From NCBI GenBank assembly GCA_038323575.1, contig JBBQHB010000005.1, forward strand, positions 45,554 to 109,553: a stretch of 64,000 nucleotides of DNA, read 5' to 3'. The translations under genes were made by a program, and so were the position numbers. Under the pieces are notes generated by a model, which had not been told where the DNA came from, did no database searches, and saw only the letters and a program-made list of their open reading frames with translations. The stretch's first letter is position 1, and every line of letters starts with the position of its first letter. The stretch is from CAINVV01 sp038323575. Lineage in GTDB: Bacteria > Bacteroidota > Bacteroidia > Bacteroidales > Prolixibacteraceae. This document shows positions 7,791 to 16,352 of the stretch, in pieces.

Positions 7791-9008
7791 TTAAATTTTG
7801 CGGGGCCCCTTCATTCTTTCGAGTGTAAATGCTGCCGCCTCCTGCAAGTCGGTGTTTTTCAACAGTTCCTGAACAGCGGGAATGCAATAGTCAGAACCCA
7901 TCCATGAAAGTTCCCTCAGGATCAGTTTCTTCCCTTCGACAGAAGCATTCTTGTCCTTGAGAATTTCCACCATCTGTTTCTCCAAAGCGAGTAAAGCAAC
8001 AGGATCGGCGCTTGCCAGGCGGATTCTTGCCTGAAGATCCGTGAAGTATTTGGTGCTTTTATCGATGGTATACGATGAGATTTTCTCCAGGTCATCTGTA
8101 AGTGTTACTTCTTTGTAATCGGGTCTCAAAACAGCACAACCCATATTCGGGAAATCCAGCGGGATGGCCTGGGTGACGTTTCCGCTGGCTGCCCATTCGG
8201 CGCCACGCTGGAAAGTCACAATAAATCCGACGCATTCGGTTGCAGGATGGGTCTCATCTTTGCCGACATGTCCCAAGGCAGTATGGAAAATTCTTCCTTT
8301 TCCGTAAGTGAGGGTCATCAGCATCGGTTCGTCCCTGCCGGTACCTTTCTTTGCAGTATCAGCGTAGGCGGTTGCCAGGATTTCCATGTTTTTGGCCGGT
8401 CCGCGAAGTTTGCTGTACAGCTCATCTTTACCATGAATCCATGAAGCAGGAAGGCCTTTCATGATCGGATGATCGGCATTTCTGGTTTTTACAACATATT
8501 CGTGCTGTGGTCCGTGTGTCCCACCGGGTCCTGCAGTTGTATCAATTACCAGTTGGTTTTTCTTGTAGTAAACCATGGGGCCGTCTTTTTCAGAACGTTT
8601 GTTCCAGCCTCCAAGTCCTATGATTTCGTTGTACTCTTTCCAATCGGCGAATGAGTTGTCGGCTTCATGGTAAATGACCACCCCTCCGCCGTTTTTTACG
8701 AAGTCAAGGAATGCCGTTTTGGTTTTTTTAGGCCACGAATCGCCGTTGTAGTCGATTACGACAATGCTGTACTTTGAGAAATTGGGTTGAAACGTGCTCA
8801 TATCGCCCTTTTCTTTTGGCGTTTGGGCAATGTCGGTAGTGAACAATTTTGTCTGGTCCAGAATTGTTTTTAGAATGGGAGCCGATGCCTGCCAATTGTG
8901 GTTGCTTTGCCCGGTAATGAGCAGTGCCCTGTAGGCAGTTTTTTCCTGGCATGAATGGAAGAGAAAGAACCCTGTCAGCAGCAGGAGTATGGCATATGTT
9001 TTTTTCAT
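7791..9008 (-). CDS. ThuA-domain lipoprotein
   Basis: The protein has 405 residues. It starts with a lipoprotein signal peptide whose lipobox is FHSC with Cys20, so it is probably anchored in the periplasm-facing or outer leaflet. Residues about 25-270 form a ThuA/glutamine-amidotransferase-like domain (ALLITGQSNHNW, VVIYHEADNSF, KDELYSKL, GKGRIFHTALGH). The last 100 residues look helical and HEAT-like. ThuA proteins are associated with oxidised (3-keto) sugar metabolism in alpha-proteobacteria and occur widely beside Gfo/Idh/MocA enzymes. Here it follows such an enzyme by 11 bp in the same operon. The exact reaction is unknown. Confidence 0.85.
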   Translation of the reverse strand: MKKTYAILLLLTGFFLFHSCQEKTAYRALLITGQSNHNWQASAPILKTILDQTKLFTTDIAQTPKEKGDMSTFQPNFSKYSIVVIDYNGDSWPKKTKTAFLDFVKNGGGVVIYHEADNSFADWKEYNEIIGLGGWNKRSEKDGPMVYYKKNQLVIDTTAGPGGTHGPQHEYVVKTRNADHPIMKGLPASWIHGKDELYSKLRGPAKNMEILATAYADTAKKGTGRDEPMLMTLTYGKGRIFHTALGHVGKDETHPATECVGFIVTFQRGAEWAASGNVTQAIPLDFPNMGCAVLRPDYKEVTLTDDLEKISSYTIDKSTKYFTDLQARIRLASADPVALLALEKQMVEILKDKNASVEGKKLILRELSWMGSDYCIPAVQELLKNTDLQEAAAFTLERMKGPRKI

Positions 9009-9019
9009 TATAAAGCGAA

Positions 9020-10336
9020 TTAAATTGTTGGTAATTGCCAGGGTTGACGATAAGGACGATCGAGCAGACGTGCTGCCATCGGATTGCCGATGATCTCCTC
9101 TTTTTCAGGATCCCACTGGATCTTCTGTCCGGTTTGCATAGCGATTTCGCCCAAAAGTGCCACGGAAATAGCCCTGTATGCTACCTGGATGGGAGCAATG
9201 GTATTTTTGCTTCCGGCCCGAACGTTATCCACAAAATTCTGCCAGTGGTTGTCGCTTTTGATCAGATGAATTTCATTCTCTCCAATCACTTCTTCCAAAA
9301 TTTTAGGATCGGAAGCGGTGAGGGTATTTCCCCTGTTCACATGAATCCAGCCTTTGTCGCCGTACCACGTAGTGCCGGAACCTTTTTCCAGGCGAGCCTC
9401 GTTGCATACCCTCATTTTTATGCCATTGGCATAGGTACACATAAAGTCATATTCGACCGGAACGTTGTAGATTCCTTCTCTTGGATAAACTCCTTCACCA
9501 ACGATTTCGACGGGTCCGGTATGTTCCAGTCCGGCACCCCAGTTGGCGATATCGATGTGATGACCGGCCCAGTCGGTCAGCTGACCGCCTGAATATTCTA
9601 GGATCCAGCGCCAGTTCCAGTGGCTGACTCCGCGGTAGCCTACTTTTGGAGCGGGACCTAACCACATGTCCCAGTTTAGTTCTTTGGGAACATCCTGAAC
9701 AGGGGGTGTTCCTATGCCTTTGCCTCCGTTTGGAAGTCCGGCTTCAATAAAATTGATTTTCCCGATCCTGCCGTTGATGGCGAGTTCGGCTCCTTTGTGG
9801 AAATGAGCCTGCGATCTTTGCCAGCTGCCTGTCTGCCAGATGATGTTGTTCTTTTCGACGGCTTTCACGATGGTCTGGCCATCACGAATGGTACGGCAGA
9901 TTGGTTTCTCGCCATAAACGTGCACCTTCTTTTCGGCTGCGGCAGAATAGATGATTCCATGCCAGTGATCCGGCAGGGCGATGGCTACTGCATCCAGTTT
10001 TTCTTTTTCAAGAAATTCGCGGTAGTCGCCATAGGTTCGACAATCGTTGTTGGCATAGGCAGCATCTGAAAGTTCTTTTGCTTTTTGCAGATTGGAGGAA
10101 TCTACATCACAAACGGCAACAAATTGTACCTCCTTGTTGAGTTCGAGAAAGTCGCGCATGTTGCTTTTGCCCTGGGAACCTGTACCGATGGCGCCCATAA
10201 CAATCCGGTTGCCGGGTGCCAGTTTACCACCCATCCCCAAAGCTGTTGAAGGGATGATCTGTGGAAGAATCAGCGTTCCCACGGATGCAACAGCCGAATT
10301 CTTTAAAAAAGCTCTTCTGTTTGATTTAGTAGTCAT
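9020..10336 (-). CDS. Tat-exported Gfo/Idh/MocA family oxidoreductase (1)
   Basis: The protein has 438 residues. The N-terminus carries a twin-arginine leader (RRAFLKNSA, Arg7-Arg8) and a hydrophobic stretch to about residue 34, so the enzyme is exported folded with its cofactor. A Rossmann NAD(P) site follows (GAIGTGSQG, about 49-56), then LPDHWHGII and the catalytic-Lys motif YGEKPICR. The C-terminal half is the usual Gfo/Idh substrate domain. Relatives oxidise sugars or reduce keto-sugars. In the known 3-keto-glycoside pathway such enzymes act with DUF1080 hydrolases. The gene lies 11 bp before the ThuA gene and 114 bp after a second oxidoreductase. Confidence 0.92.
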   Translation of the reverse strand: MTTKSNRRAFLKNSAVASVGTLILPQIIPSTALGMGGKLAPGNRIVMGAIGTGSQGKSNMRDFLELNKEVQFVAVCDVDSSNLQKAKELSDAAYANNDCRTYGDYREFLEKEKLDAVAIALPDHWHGIIYSAAAEKKVHVYGEKPICRTIRDGQTIVKAVEKNNIIWQTGSWQRSQAHFHKGAELAINGRIGKINFIEAGLPNGGKGIGTPPVQDVPKELNWDMWLGPAPKVGYRGVSHWNWRWILEYSGGQLTDWAGHHIDIANWGAGLEHTGPVEIVGEGVYPREGIYNVPVEYDFMCTYANGIKMRVCNEARLEKGSGTTWYGDKGWIHVNRGNTLTASDPKILEEVIGENEIHLIKSDNHWQNFVDNVRAGSKNTIAPIQVAYRAISVALLGEIAMQTGQKIQWDPEKEEIIGNPMAARLLDRPYRQPWQLPTI

Positions 10337-10450
10337 AATTAAGGAATAAATTATTGTAATGAGTTACTTAAGAATTTTCGATTTTGGATTTTCGATTTTG
10401 GAATGCCGTATACTTGATCCGAACTTTATTTAAATATACTTGAATTAATT

Positions 10451-11797
10451 TTAAACATTTGGAGGTGTTCCGGGTACAGGTACTTCGAATTTCATGTCGA
10501 CAGGACCAAAATTCAATTCTTTCGGACCGAGCTGCATATCTGATTTCATGATCTCTTCCCAGGAAACCAGTTGTCCGGTATAGGCAGCGGTCCGGCCCAT
10601 GATGGCGGTTAGGGTCGAAAGGGCAGTCTGTTCGGCCTGGTTCACATATTCGCCTTTGCGGATGGCATGCACCAGGTGCATGTGTTCCTGTACGTAAGCC
10701 GGAATTTTGAGCTGGCTCATCGTATTCCCGTTTTCGTCTTTCGGATATTCGAACTGCCATTTGATCTTTCCGTTCAGATCCCAGATGGTATTGACACAGT
10801 TGGTATACCCCTCTGTGCCCATCACCATCTCGCCGGTGCGGTTGGTGCAGCTGTCGATCTCCCGGCAATAGCTGTGAGAGTTAACGCCATTCCCGTAATC
10901 AAAATCGATGTTGAAGAAGTCATACTGATCGCCTGTGACGCGCCTGTGACGGCCGCCATTGCCGATGGCGCTGATGGGGGTCTTGCCCATGAACCAATTG
11001 ATGACATCAATGTTGTGGATGTGGGTATCCAGGATGTGGTCACCGCAGAGCCAGCAAAAGTTGTTCCAGTTGCGCACCATATAGGTCATGTCGTCCCATC
11101 CTGCTTCCCGGGTACGGAACCAGACATGATCCTGGTTCCAGAAGGCCCTGGCTGAGGTGGGCCGGCCGATGGCACCTGCCTGAACACGTTTGTAGGTTTC
11201 GATGTAGTCTTCCTGGTGGCGGCGCTGCGTTCCCGTCACGACGCAGAGACCCAGCGCCTCTGCCTTCTTCGCGGTAGCAATCAGTGAGCGTATTCCGACA
11301 GGGTCTACCGCTACCGGTTTTTCCATGAAGACATGTTTCTTATTCAGTATGGCCTCTAGAAAATGTTCGGGCCGGAAGCGGGGAGGAGTAGCCAACAGTA
11401 CAACGTCGAGGTCCAAAATAGCGATCATCTTTTTGTATCCGTCGAAACCGGAGAAGCAATTTTTTTCCGGAACCTCCAGGTTGAATGATTTGAATCGTTC
11501 GCGGAAAGCATCGATTTTGTCCTGGAAGACATCGCATGCCGCTATAATTTCCAGGTCAGGACCGGCGCTTATAAAGTTGATAGCTGCACCGGTACCCCGG
11601 TTGCCGCAACCAACCAATCCGGCACGAAGTTTTCTGCCCTTCGGTGCTCCTTTCAGAATGGGAGGAAGTCCGAGCGAGGCATTGGTTGCCTCTTTTTTGC
11701 AGGACGAGAGAATGGCGCCAGCTCCGATTACCGTGGCTCCGGCCAAAACGCCTGCTCCCAAAAATTTTCTTCTGTCTATGTTTTTCCTGTTTTCCAT
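10451..11797 (-). CDS. Tat-exported Gfo/Idh/MocA family oxidoreductase (2), predicted lipoprotein
   Basis: The protein has 448 residues. It has both a twin-arginine motif (RRKFLGAG, Arg9-Arg10) and a lipobox (ILSSC, Cys33), so it is predicted to be exported by Tat and lipid-anchored. The NAD(P)-binding segment is GLVGCGNRGTG, the catalytic lysine lies in MEKPVAVD, and the Gfo/Idh C-terminal domain follows. It is not closely similar to oxidoreductase (1), so the two probably act on different substrates or positions. The stop of the tetraheme cytochrome-FGE fusion gene lies 27 bp upstream of its ATG, so co-transcription is likely. Confidence 0.92.
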   Translation of the reverse strand: MENRKNIDRRKFLGAGVLAGATVIGAGAILSSCKKEATNASLGLPPILKGAPKGRKLRAGLVGCGNRGTGAAINFISAGPDLEIIAACDVFQDKIDAFRERFKSFNLEVPEKNCFSGFDGYKKMIAILDLDVVLLATPPRFRPEHFLEAILNKKHVFMEKPVAVDPVGIRSLIATAKKAEALGLCVVTGTQRRHQEDYIETYKRVQAGAIGRPTSARAFWNQDHVWFRTREAGWDDMTYMVRNWNNFCWLCGDHILDTHIHNIDVINWFMGKTPISAIGNGGRHRRVTGDQYDFFNIDFDYGNGVNSHSYCREIDSCTNRTGEMVMGTEGYTNCVNTIWDLNGKIKWQFEYPKDENGNTMSQLKIPAYVQEHMHLVHAIRKGEYVNQAEQTALSTLTAIMGRTAAYTGQLVSWEEIMKSDMQLGPKELNFGPVDMKFEVPVPGTPPNV

Positions 11798-11824
11798 TTT
11801 ATGTATGAATTAGCCCCAAATTTC

Positions 11825-13369
11825 TTATTTCCCTGCCTCCGAAGAGTCTGCTTCACATACAATTCTAAAACCAACATCGTTGCTGTCGGAATACCACCAT
11901 ACACTTTTGGGCATCTGCGGATCAGTCATCAGCCATGCCTTGGTCTTGGTGAAATCCCTGGCTGCGCTTCTTACATCCTTGGCATCACTTTTGAATGATC
12001 CTCCGCGGATGACATGCTCCTGACCGTTTTCAGGACCTGCGGGATTGTTGAGTAGCTCACCGGATGCTGTTTTGTAGGCATTCGGCGCATAAAAATCCGA
12101 ACAGAACTCAGATACATTGCCAGACATATTTTTCAATCCGAACGGATTAGCATTCACTGATACCGGCTCCCGCGTCTTGAACTGACTGTTCTCCTTGTAG
12201 ATAACATAGGAGTTGATTACAGTCGTGTCGGCGCCAAATACTTTGTGAAGTATCCCGCTGGCACTGAATTTTTTCGGATTTCCGGGAAAGAAATAGGGTT
12301 CTTTTGATCCTCCGCGGCAGGCATATTCCCATTCGGCTTCTGTGGGAAGGCGGTATTTTTTGCCGGTTTTTTTGGTTAGCCACTGGCAATAAGTGGTGGC
12401 GGCTTTCCACGACATGGTGATGGCCGGGCGGGTCCCCTTTCCCCATCCCTGGTCGGGTGCGCCCCAAGGAGGAGTCGGTCCTGTAATTGCATCTGTGACA
12501 GGCTGAACCTTAACCTCTTCTTTCCGGCCCTGGGAGGCAGTAGCCTTGAAAAATTCGAGGTATTCATCCCAGCTTACTTCCGCTTTCCCCATCCAGAATT
12601 TGGATAAATGAACTTTCCTGACAGGGCCTTCATCCTGTTTACGCAGTTCTTCTTTTTCCGGACTTCCCATCTCAAAACTCCCTTCCGGGATGACTACCAT
12701 TTCAAAAGTAAGGGTGGTTCCGGGTACTTTTTCGGCAAAATTTTCAAATTTCTCCACCTTGGTGGGTTCGGTAAAAAGTTCTTTTGCCACTGTTTCCGTC
12801 ACGCCGAAATTGGCGTCGTGTGTATGGAGGTTGTTTTTATCGTAATGGCCGACGTTGAGGTGGCAATTGATACAGTTTGGTTTTGGCACTTCCGTACTGT
12901 TGACATATTGGAGGTGCGCGTTGCTGCCGTTGACTGAAAGTGTCACCGGGAAAAGATTCTGGTGGCATTTGATGCAAGAGGCTTCATACACATACTTTTT
13001 GGCATTTTCCAGGGATTTTTTTGCTTCCCAGTTAAAATCTGCACTGTCCTTGAAGAGTATGCCATATACATCTTTGAATCCATGATAAGCTTTCGCCGGA
13101 AGGTAACCATGACCCTTGGGCGGCAGGTGACATTCGACACAGTGGGTCACAAAGCCGGATTTGTTGTTGTAATGTTCTGAAAGTCTCCAGTTTTGATCCG
13201 GTACCGGATGGATATGACAAGAGACACAATATTTATCACTGGAAGTATATTCCGATACTTTGTTAAGTGACAATAAAAAGAGTGAACAGATAAGGATTCC
13301 TAGTCCTACCAATAGGAGTCTCAATCTGGTTCCTTTGAATGCGTTGCTCAACTTCATTCTGATTTTCAA
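11825..13369 (-). CDS. Tetraheme NapC/NirT-type cytochrome c fused to a formylglycine-generating-enzyme-like (SUMF1) domain
   Basis: The protein has 514 residues. After an N-terminal membrane anchor (about 17-36) come four CxxCH haem sites: CVSCH (48), CVECH (77), CIKCH (132) and CINCH (166). This is the pattern of NrfH/NapC quinol-oxidising cytochromes. From about residue 215 to 508 there is a complete SUMF1/FGE-sulfatase domain (MVVIPEGSFEMGS, RLPTEAEWEYACRGG, MSGNVSEFCSDFY, VIRGGSF, VGFRIV). The two copper-binding cysteines expected after GGSF are absent (GGSFKSDAKDVRSAAR), so it should not be a formylglycine synthase. It is first in an operon with two exported oxidoreductases and a ThuA protein. 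Electron transfer between quinones and those enzymes is an inference. Confidence 0.9.
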   Translation of the reverse strand: MKIRMKLSNAFKGTRLRLLLVGLGILICSLFLLSLNKVSEYTSSDKYCVSCHIHPVPDQNWRLSEHYNNKSGFVTHCVECHLPPKGHGYLPAKAYHGFKDVYGILFKDSADFNWEAKKSLENAKKYVYEASCIKCHQNLFPVTLSVNGSNAHLQYVNSTEVPKPNCINCHLNVGHYDKNNLHTHDANFGVTETVAKELFTEPTKVEKFENFAEKVPGTTLTFEMVVIPEGSFEMGSPEKEELRKQDEGPVRKVHLSKFWMGKAEVSWDEYLEFFKATASQGRKEEVKVQPVTDAITGPTPPWGAPDQGWGKGTRPAITMSWKAATTYCQWLTKKTGKKYRLPTEAEWEYACRGGSKEPYFFPGNPKKFSASGILHKVFGADTTVINSYVIYKENSQFKTREPVSVNANPFGLKNMSGNVSEFCSDFYAPNAYKTASGELLNNPAGPENGQEHVIRGGSFKSDAKDVRSAARDFTKTKAWLMTDPQMPKSVWWYSDSNDVGFRIVCEADSSEAGK

Positions 13370-13623
13370 TCTATTAATTTCAATTTTTGTGTTTCAATGA
13401 GGAATCCTGCGGAGTCTGATACCTGAAACGTCATTGACAAACTCCATGAATATGTTGCAAAAAGCACACAAATATTTTTTGTCAGCGTACCCCTGTAATC
13501 TTTTTTAATTTAATAGTAGCAGTGATCAGTGTCCTTCAAATCAATCTCAAAAATAGCGTTAATATTAATTCCTCAATAATCAAATGGTTATAAATTTAAT
13601 ATTTCAATATAATAGTCAACAAT
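13370..13623. other. AT-rich intergenic region upstream of the cytochrome-FGE operon
   Basis: No gene is seen in these 254 bases. A minus-strand TATTTTTG (13555-13548) matches the -7 consensus, but it is 180 bp from the cytochrome start and has no good -33 partner. The region must hold the operon promoter and probably the end of the GH105 transcript. Confidence 0.5.
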
Positions 13624-14700
13624 TTATTTAGCATGCTCCAGTTTTGTCATCGCAGCCGCAGCCCAGAGCACTGCTGCCTGACCGTGAAAATTTCCAGTGC
13701 TTTTTGGGCGGGAGAGGTAATGTTTCTTGCTGTTTTTGGCATTTGTCCCGACGCACACATTCCGGACTTCACCTTTGGCATTGACATAGCCTGCAAGGGC
13801 TTTCCAGCCTTTCAGGGTATTTTCCCGGAATCCGGCTGAAGGCAGCCAGCCCTTGTCCAAACCCGAAGCCAGGGCGTAGATAAACATCCCGGTACAGGAG
13901 GATTCGGGGTAACTTTGCGGATCATCAAGCAGTTGGTGCCACATGCCGTCTTCCCCCTGGAAACTAATTAGTGTCTTCATCATTTTGACATATGCTTTTA
14001 GCAGGGCCGGATAATATTTGTTTTCTGCAGGCAGGTTCAGCAGTACTTCGGTCATGGCTGCAGCAGCCCATCCGTTGCCGCGGCCCCAGTAAAACGGCGC
14101 ATCCTTGCGGTGGTGGAAGAGTCCGTTGTCCCGTTGCAGTCTCTCACAATAAATAACCAGCTGTCTGGCTGCCCTGTTGAGGTAAACAGTATCCTTCAAT
14201 GATTTGTATGCCTGAATCTGGAGTGACCCGACCATGTACATGTCATCAACCCAAAACCTTGAAAGGCTGGTCAGTCCATCTGCCTGAAGATTGGAAAACT
14301 CCTTGTCGGCTAGTTTTTTAGGAATTTCCAGGTATTTCTCCTGCCCGGTCTGGCGGTGTAATTCAAAAGGCCAGATACCGAATACATTGTAGTCCACGTG
14401 GCCGCTGTGTGGTTTCTTTTTCCCTTTTAAAAACGGTGCATAACCTTCGACCATCTTGTCTGTGATGGTTTTGTCACCGGTGGCATCGGCCAGCATCAGG
14501 CATCCGTAATAGGTGCAGACTTTCTGGTAACGCCAGCCAAAGCGGCGTCCGGCCACGTTGGTGGCGATTTTTTTTCCTATTTCGGAAGGCGACAATGTGA
14601 TTTTTGGCTGATCAGCCATTTCATGCTGTGGATTTCCGAAGGAAATATTTGAGACATTTAGCAGGTACAATAAAGTTGTTAATCTTATGGTTGTCTTCAT
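13624..14700 (-). CDS. GH105 unsaturated rhamnogalacturonyl/uronyl hydrolase (1)
   Basis: Enzymes of this family remove the unsaturated uronate left at the non-reducing end by polysaccharide lyases. The mature part carries the family signatures WVDDMYMVGSLQ (with the catalytic Asp) and FYWGRGNGWAAAAM, and the (alpha/alpha)6 pattern throughout. The ATG at 14700 gives 358 residues and a clean Sec signal peptide ending near residue 22; an in-frame ATG at 14757 would add 19 residues without a signal-peptide start. It is separated from the cytochrome operon by 254 bp and follows an AAA ATPase gene on the same strand. The presence of GH105 enzymes implies lyase activity somewhere in the locus. Confidence 0.88.
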   Translation of the reverse strand: MKTTIRLTTLLYLLNVSNISFGNPQHEMADQPKITLSPSEIGKKIATNVAGRRFGWRYQKVCTYYGCLMLADATGDKTITDKMVEGYAPFLKGKKKPHSGHVDYNVFGIWPFELHRQTGQEKYLEIPKKLADKEFSNLQADGLTSLSRFWVDDMYMVGSLQIQAYKSLKDTVYLNRAARQLVIYCERLQRDNGLFHHRKDAPFYWGRGNGWAAAAMTEVLLNLPAENKYYPALLKAYVKMMKTLISFQGEDGMWHQLLDDPQSYPESSCTGMFIYALASGLDKGWLPSAGFRENTLKGWKALAGYVNAKGEVRNVCVGTNAKNSKKHYLSRPKSTGNFHGQAAVLWAAAAMTKLEHAK

Positions 14701-14797
14701 GTTAATGGCGAATAGTAATTGCGGTAAGTTGAATAACTGACGATCCGGAGTCCTCAAAAATCAATGCAATGTAATTAAATTCTTCTGGTTGGCTTCT

Positions 14798-16210
14798 CTA
14801 AAACAAATCATTGATAACGACCTCTGCCTGGATCATACCTGAATTTTCATTGGGTTTGATTCCATAGGTAGTGACCATGGTGAGATGAACGGCTTTTCTA
14901 GTCTTCGATTCATCACGCAATGTCGAAGCTTTGTTTCTGAGATCCTGGATGTAATTTTTATCGATAGTAAACTCCCCTGTGGAATATTTCATTTCGCATA
15001 GGTTGATTACCTGATCCCTGCGTTCAATCAACAGATCAATCTGTACTCCAGGACTGGAGGTTTTGCTCCTCCATGAAGCAATTTTGCTTTGAATCCCGGA
15101 TATGCCAAGTTTTCTCTTAATCTGCTCGGTATGGGCAAGGCACAATTGTTCGAATGCATATCCGCTCCAGGCCCTGTGTTGTGCAGTATCAATAGATGAC
15201 GACCAAAAATGAGGGTCATTGTATTCGTTTTTTTGAATGAATTTGAAATAGAACAACGAATAAAAATCGATCAACTGATATAGCCCGTCCTTGGTTTTTT
15301 TATCCAAAGCATTGTATTTCCTTATAAACCGACACGCTTCCAATTCCTGAAGAATTTTTGACAATCCTCCTCCATCCGGGAGATTTGTCTGCTTTTGTAT
15401 TTCGTCACGAGTCAGTCCTTTTGCTTTTTTACCCAGCGCCTCCACTACCTTTACATAGTTTTCATGGTTCCTGAAGAGTGAGCCGTAAAGATTTTGGAAC
15501 TCATTTTTCAATTCACCGCTTTCCCTGAATAACAGATTATCAATATTTTGAGGCAGACTCAGACCCTTTTCAAAGAGGCTGAGGTAATAAGGAATTCCTC
15601 CGAATACCATGTAACATTCGGCAATGTGATAACGGTTCATGGCGATGTTTCTAGAACGGAAATAATCTTCACATTCCTTTAATGTAAAAGGGGCAATGTA
15701 CATTCTTCGGGTTATCCTGTTGTGGAGCCCTCCCTTGTTGTTAATTAATTTACCTGTTATCCAGGAAGTTGAAGATCCACAAATGATGAGGACAACGTCT
15801 TTTCTTGCCGAAGCCCATCCATTCCAAAAATGTTCGAAGGCTGTCAGGAAGCCCGATTTCGGGGTATCCATCCATGGCAGTTCATCCAAAAACAGGATTT
15901 TCCTCTTCTGATTGGATTGTTCCAACGCTTGAATCAACTGCTGAAAAGAATCAAACCATGTAGTGGCAAACGGTAGTTCTGTAGTGAAATATTTTTGAAG
16001 TGCAGCATGAAAGTTGATTAATTGCTCTTTTAATCCGGCATTTGCAAGTCCGGTGACCTGAAAATCGAAATTGTTACCAAAGTATTCCCGGATCAAAAAA
16101 GTCTTCCCTACCCTTCTCCTGCCGTATATCACAACAAATTCAGAGCAATCGCCAGACACATAGGATTTTAGACTATTTTTTTCTTCATATCTTCCAATTA
16201 TCCTGTCCAT
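14798..16210 (-). CDS. AAA-type ATPase (archaeal ATPase/DUF234 class) with nuclease-like C-terminus
   Basis: The protein has 470 residues. Walker A is GRRRVGKT (30-37) and Walker B is ILFLDE (about 105-110), within the STAND-like archaeal ATPase fold. The middle carries a winged-helix segment (GLTRDEIQKQTNLPDGGGLSK). The C-terminal DUF234-like domain holds IDLLIERRDQVINLCEMKYS, a D-x(n)-E-x-K pattern of the PD-(D/E)xK nuclease fold. The function of these ATPases is unknown; they are frequent mobile-island genes in Bacteroidota and archaea. It sits between polysaccharide-degradation genes with 142 bp upstream. No 33-bp repeat series like those of the two DUF4143 genes was seen there. Confidence 0.88.
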   Translation of the reverse strand: MDRIIGRYEEKNSLKSYVSGDCSEFVVIYGRRRVGKTFLIREYFGNNFDFQVTGLANAGLKEQLINFHAALQKYFTTELPFATTWFDSFQQLIQALEQSNQKRKILFLDELPWMDTPKSGFLTAFEHFWNGWASARKDVVLIICGSSTSWITGKLINNKGGLHNRITRRMYIAPFTLKECEDYFRSRNIAMNRYHIAECYMVFGGIPYYLSLFEKGLSLPQNIDNLLFRESGELKNEFQNLYGSLFRNHENYVKVVEALGKKAKGLTRDEIQKQTNLPDGGGLSKILQELEACRFIRKYNALDKKTKDGLYQLIDFYSLFYFKFIQKNEYNDPHFWSSSIDTAQHRAWSGYAFEQLCLAHTEQIKRKLGISGIQSKIASWRSKTSSPGVQIDLLIERRDQVINLCEMKYSTGEFTIDKNYIQDLRNKASTLRDESKTRKAVHLTMVTTYGIKPNENSGMIQAEVVINDLF

Positions 16211-16352
16211 TACTTCAAATATTGTTCGCTGTAAATATATAAATTAGCAATCATATAGTAGAATAAAAATAAGATAACATGCTAAATGTATAAGAAACGT
16301 ACAGATTCCGCGAAGTATAATTTGCGATGATGAGATGAATAATTAAGATGGT

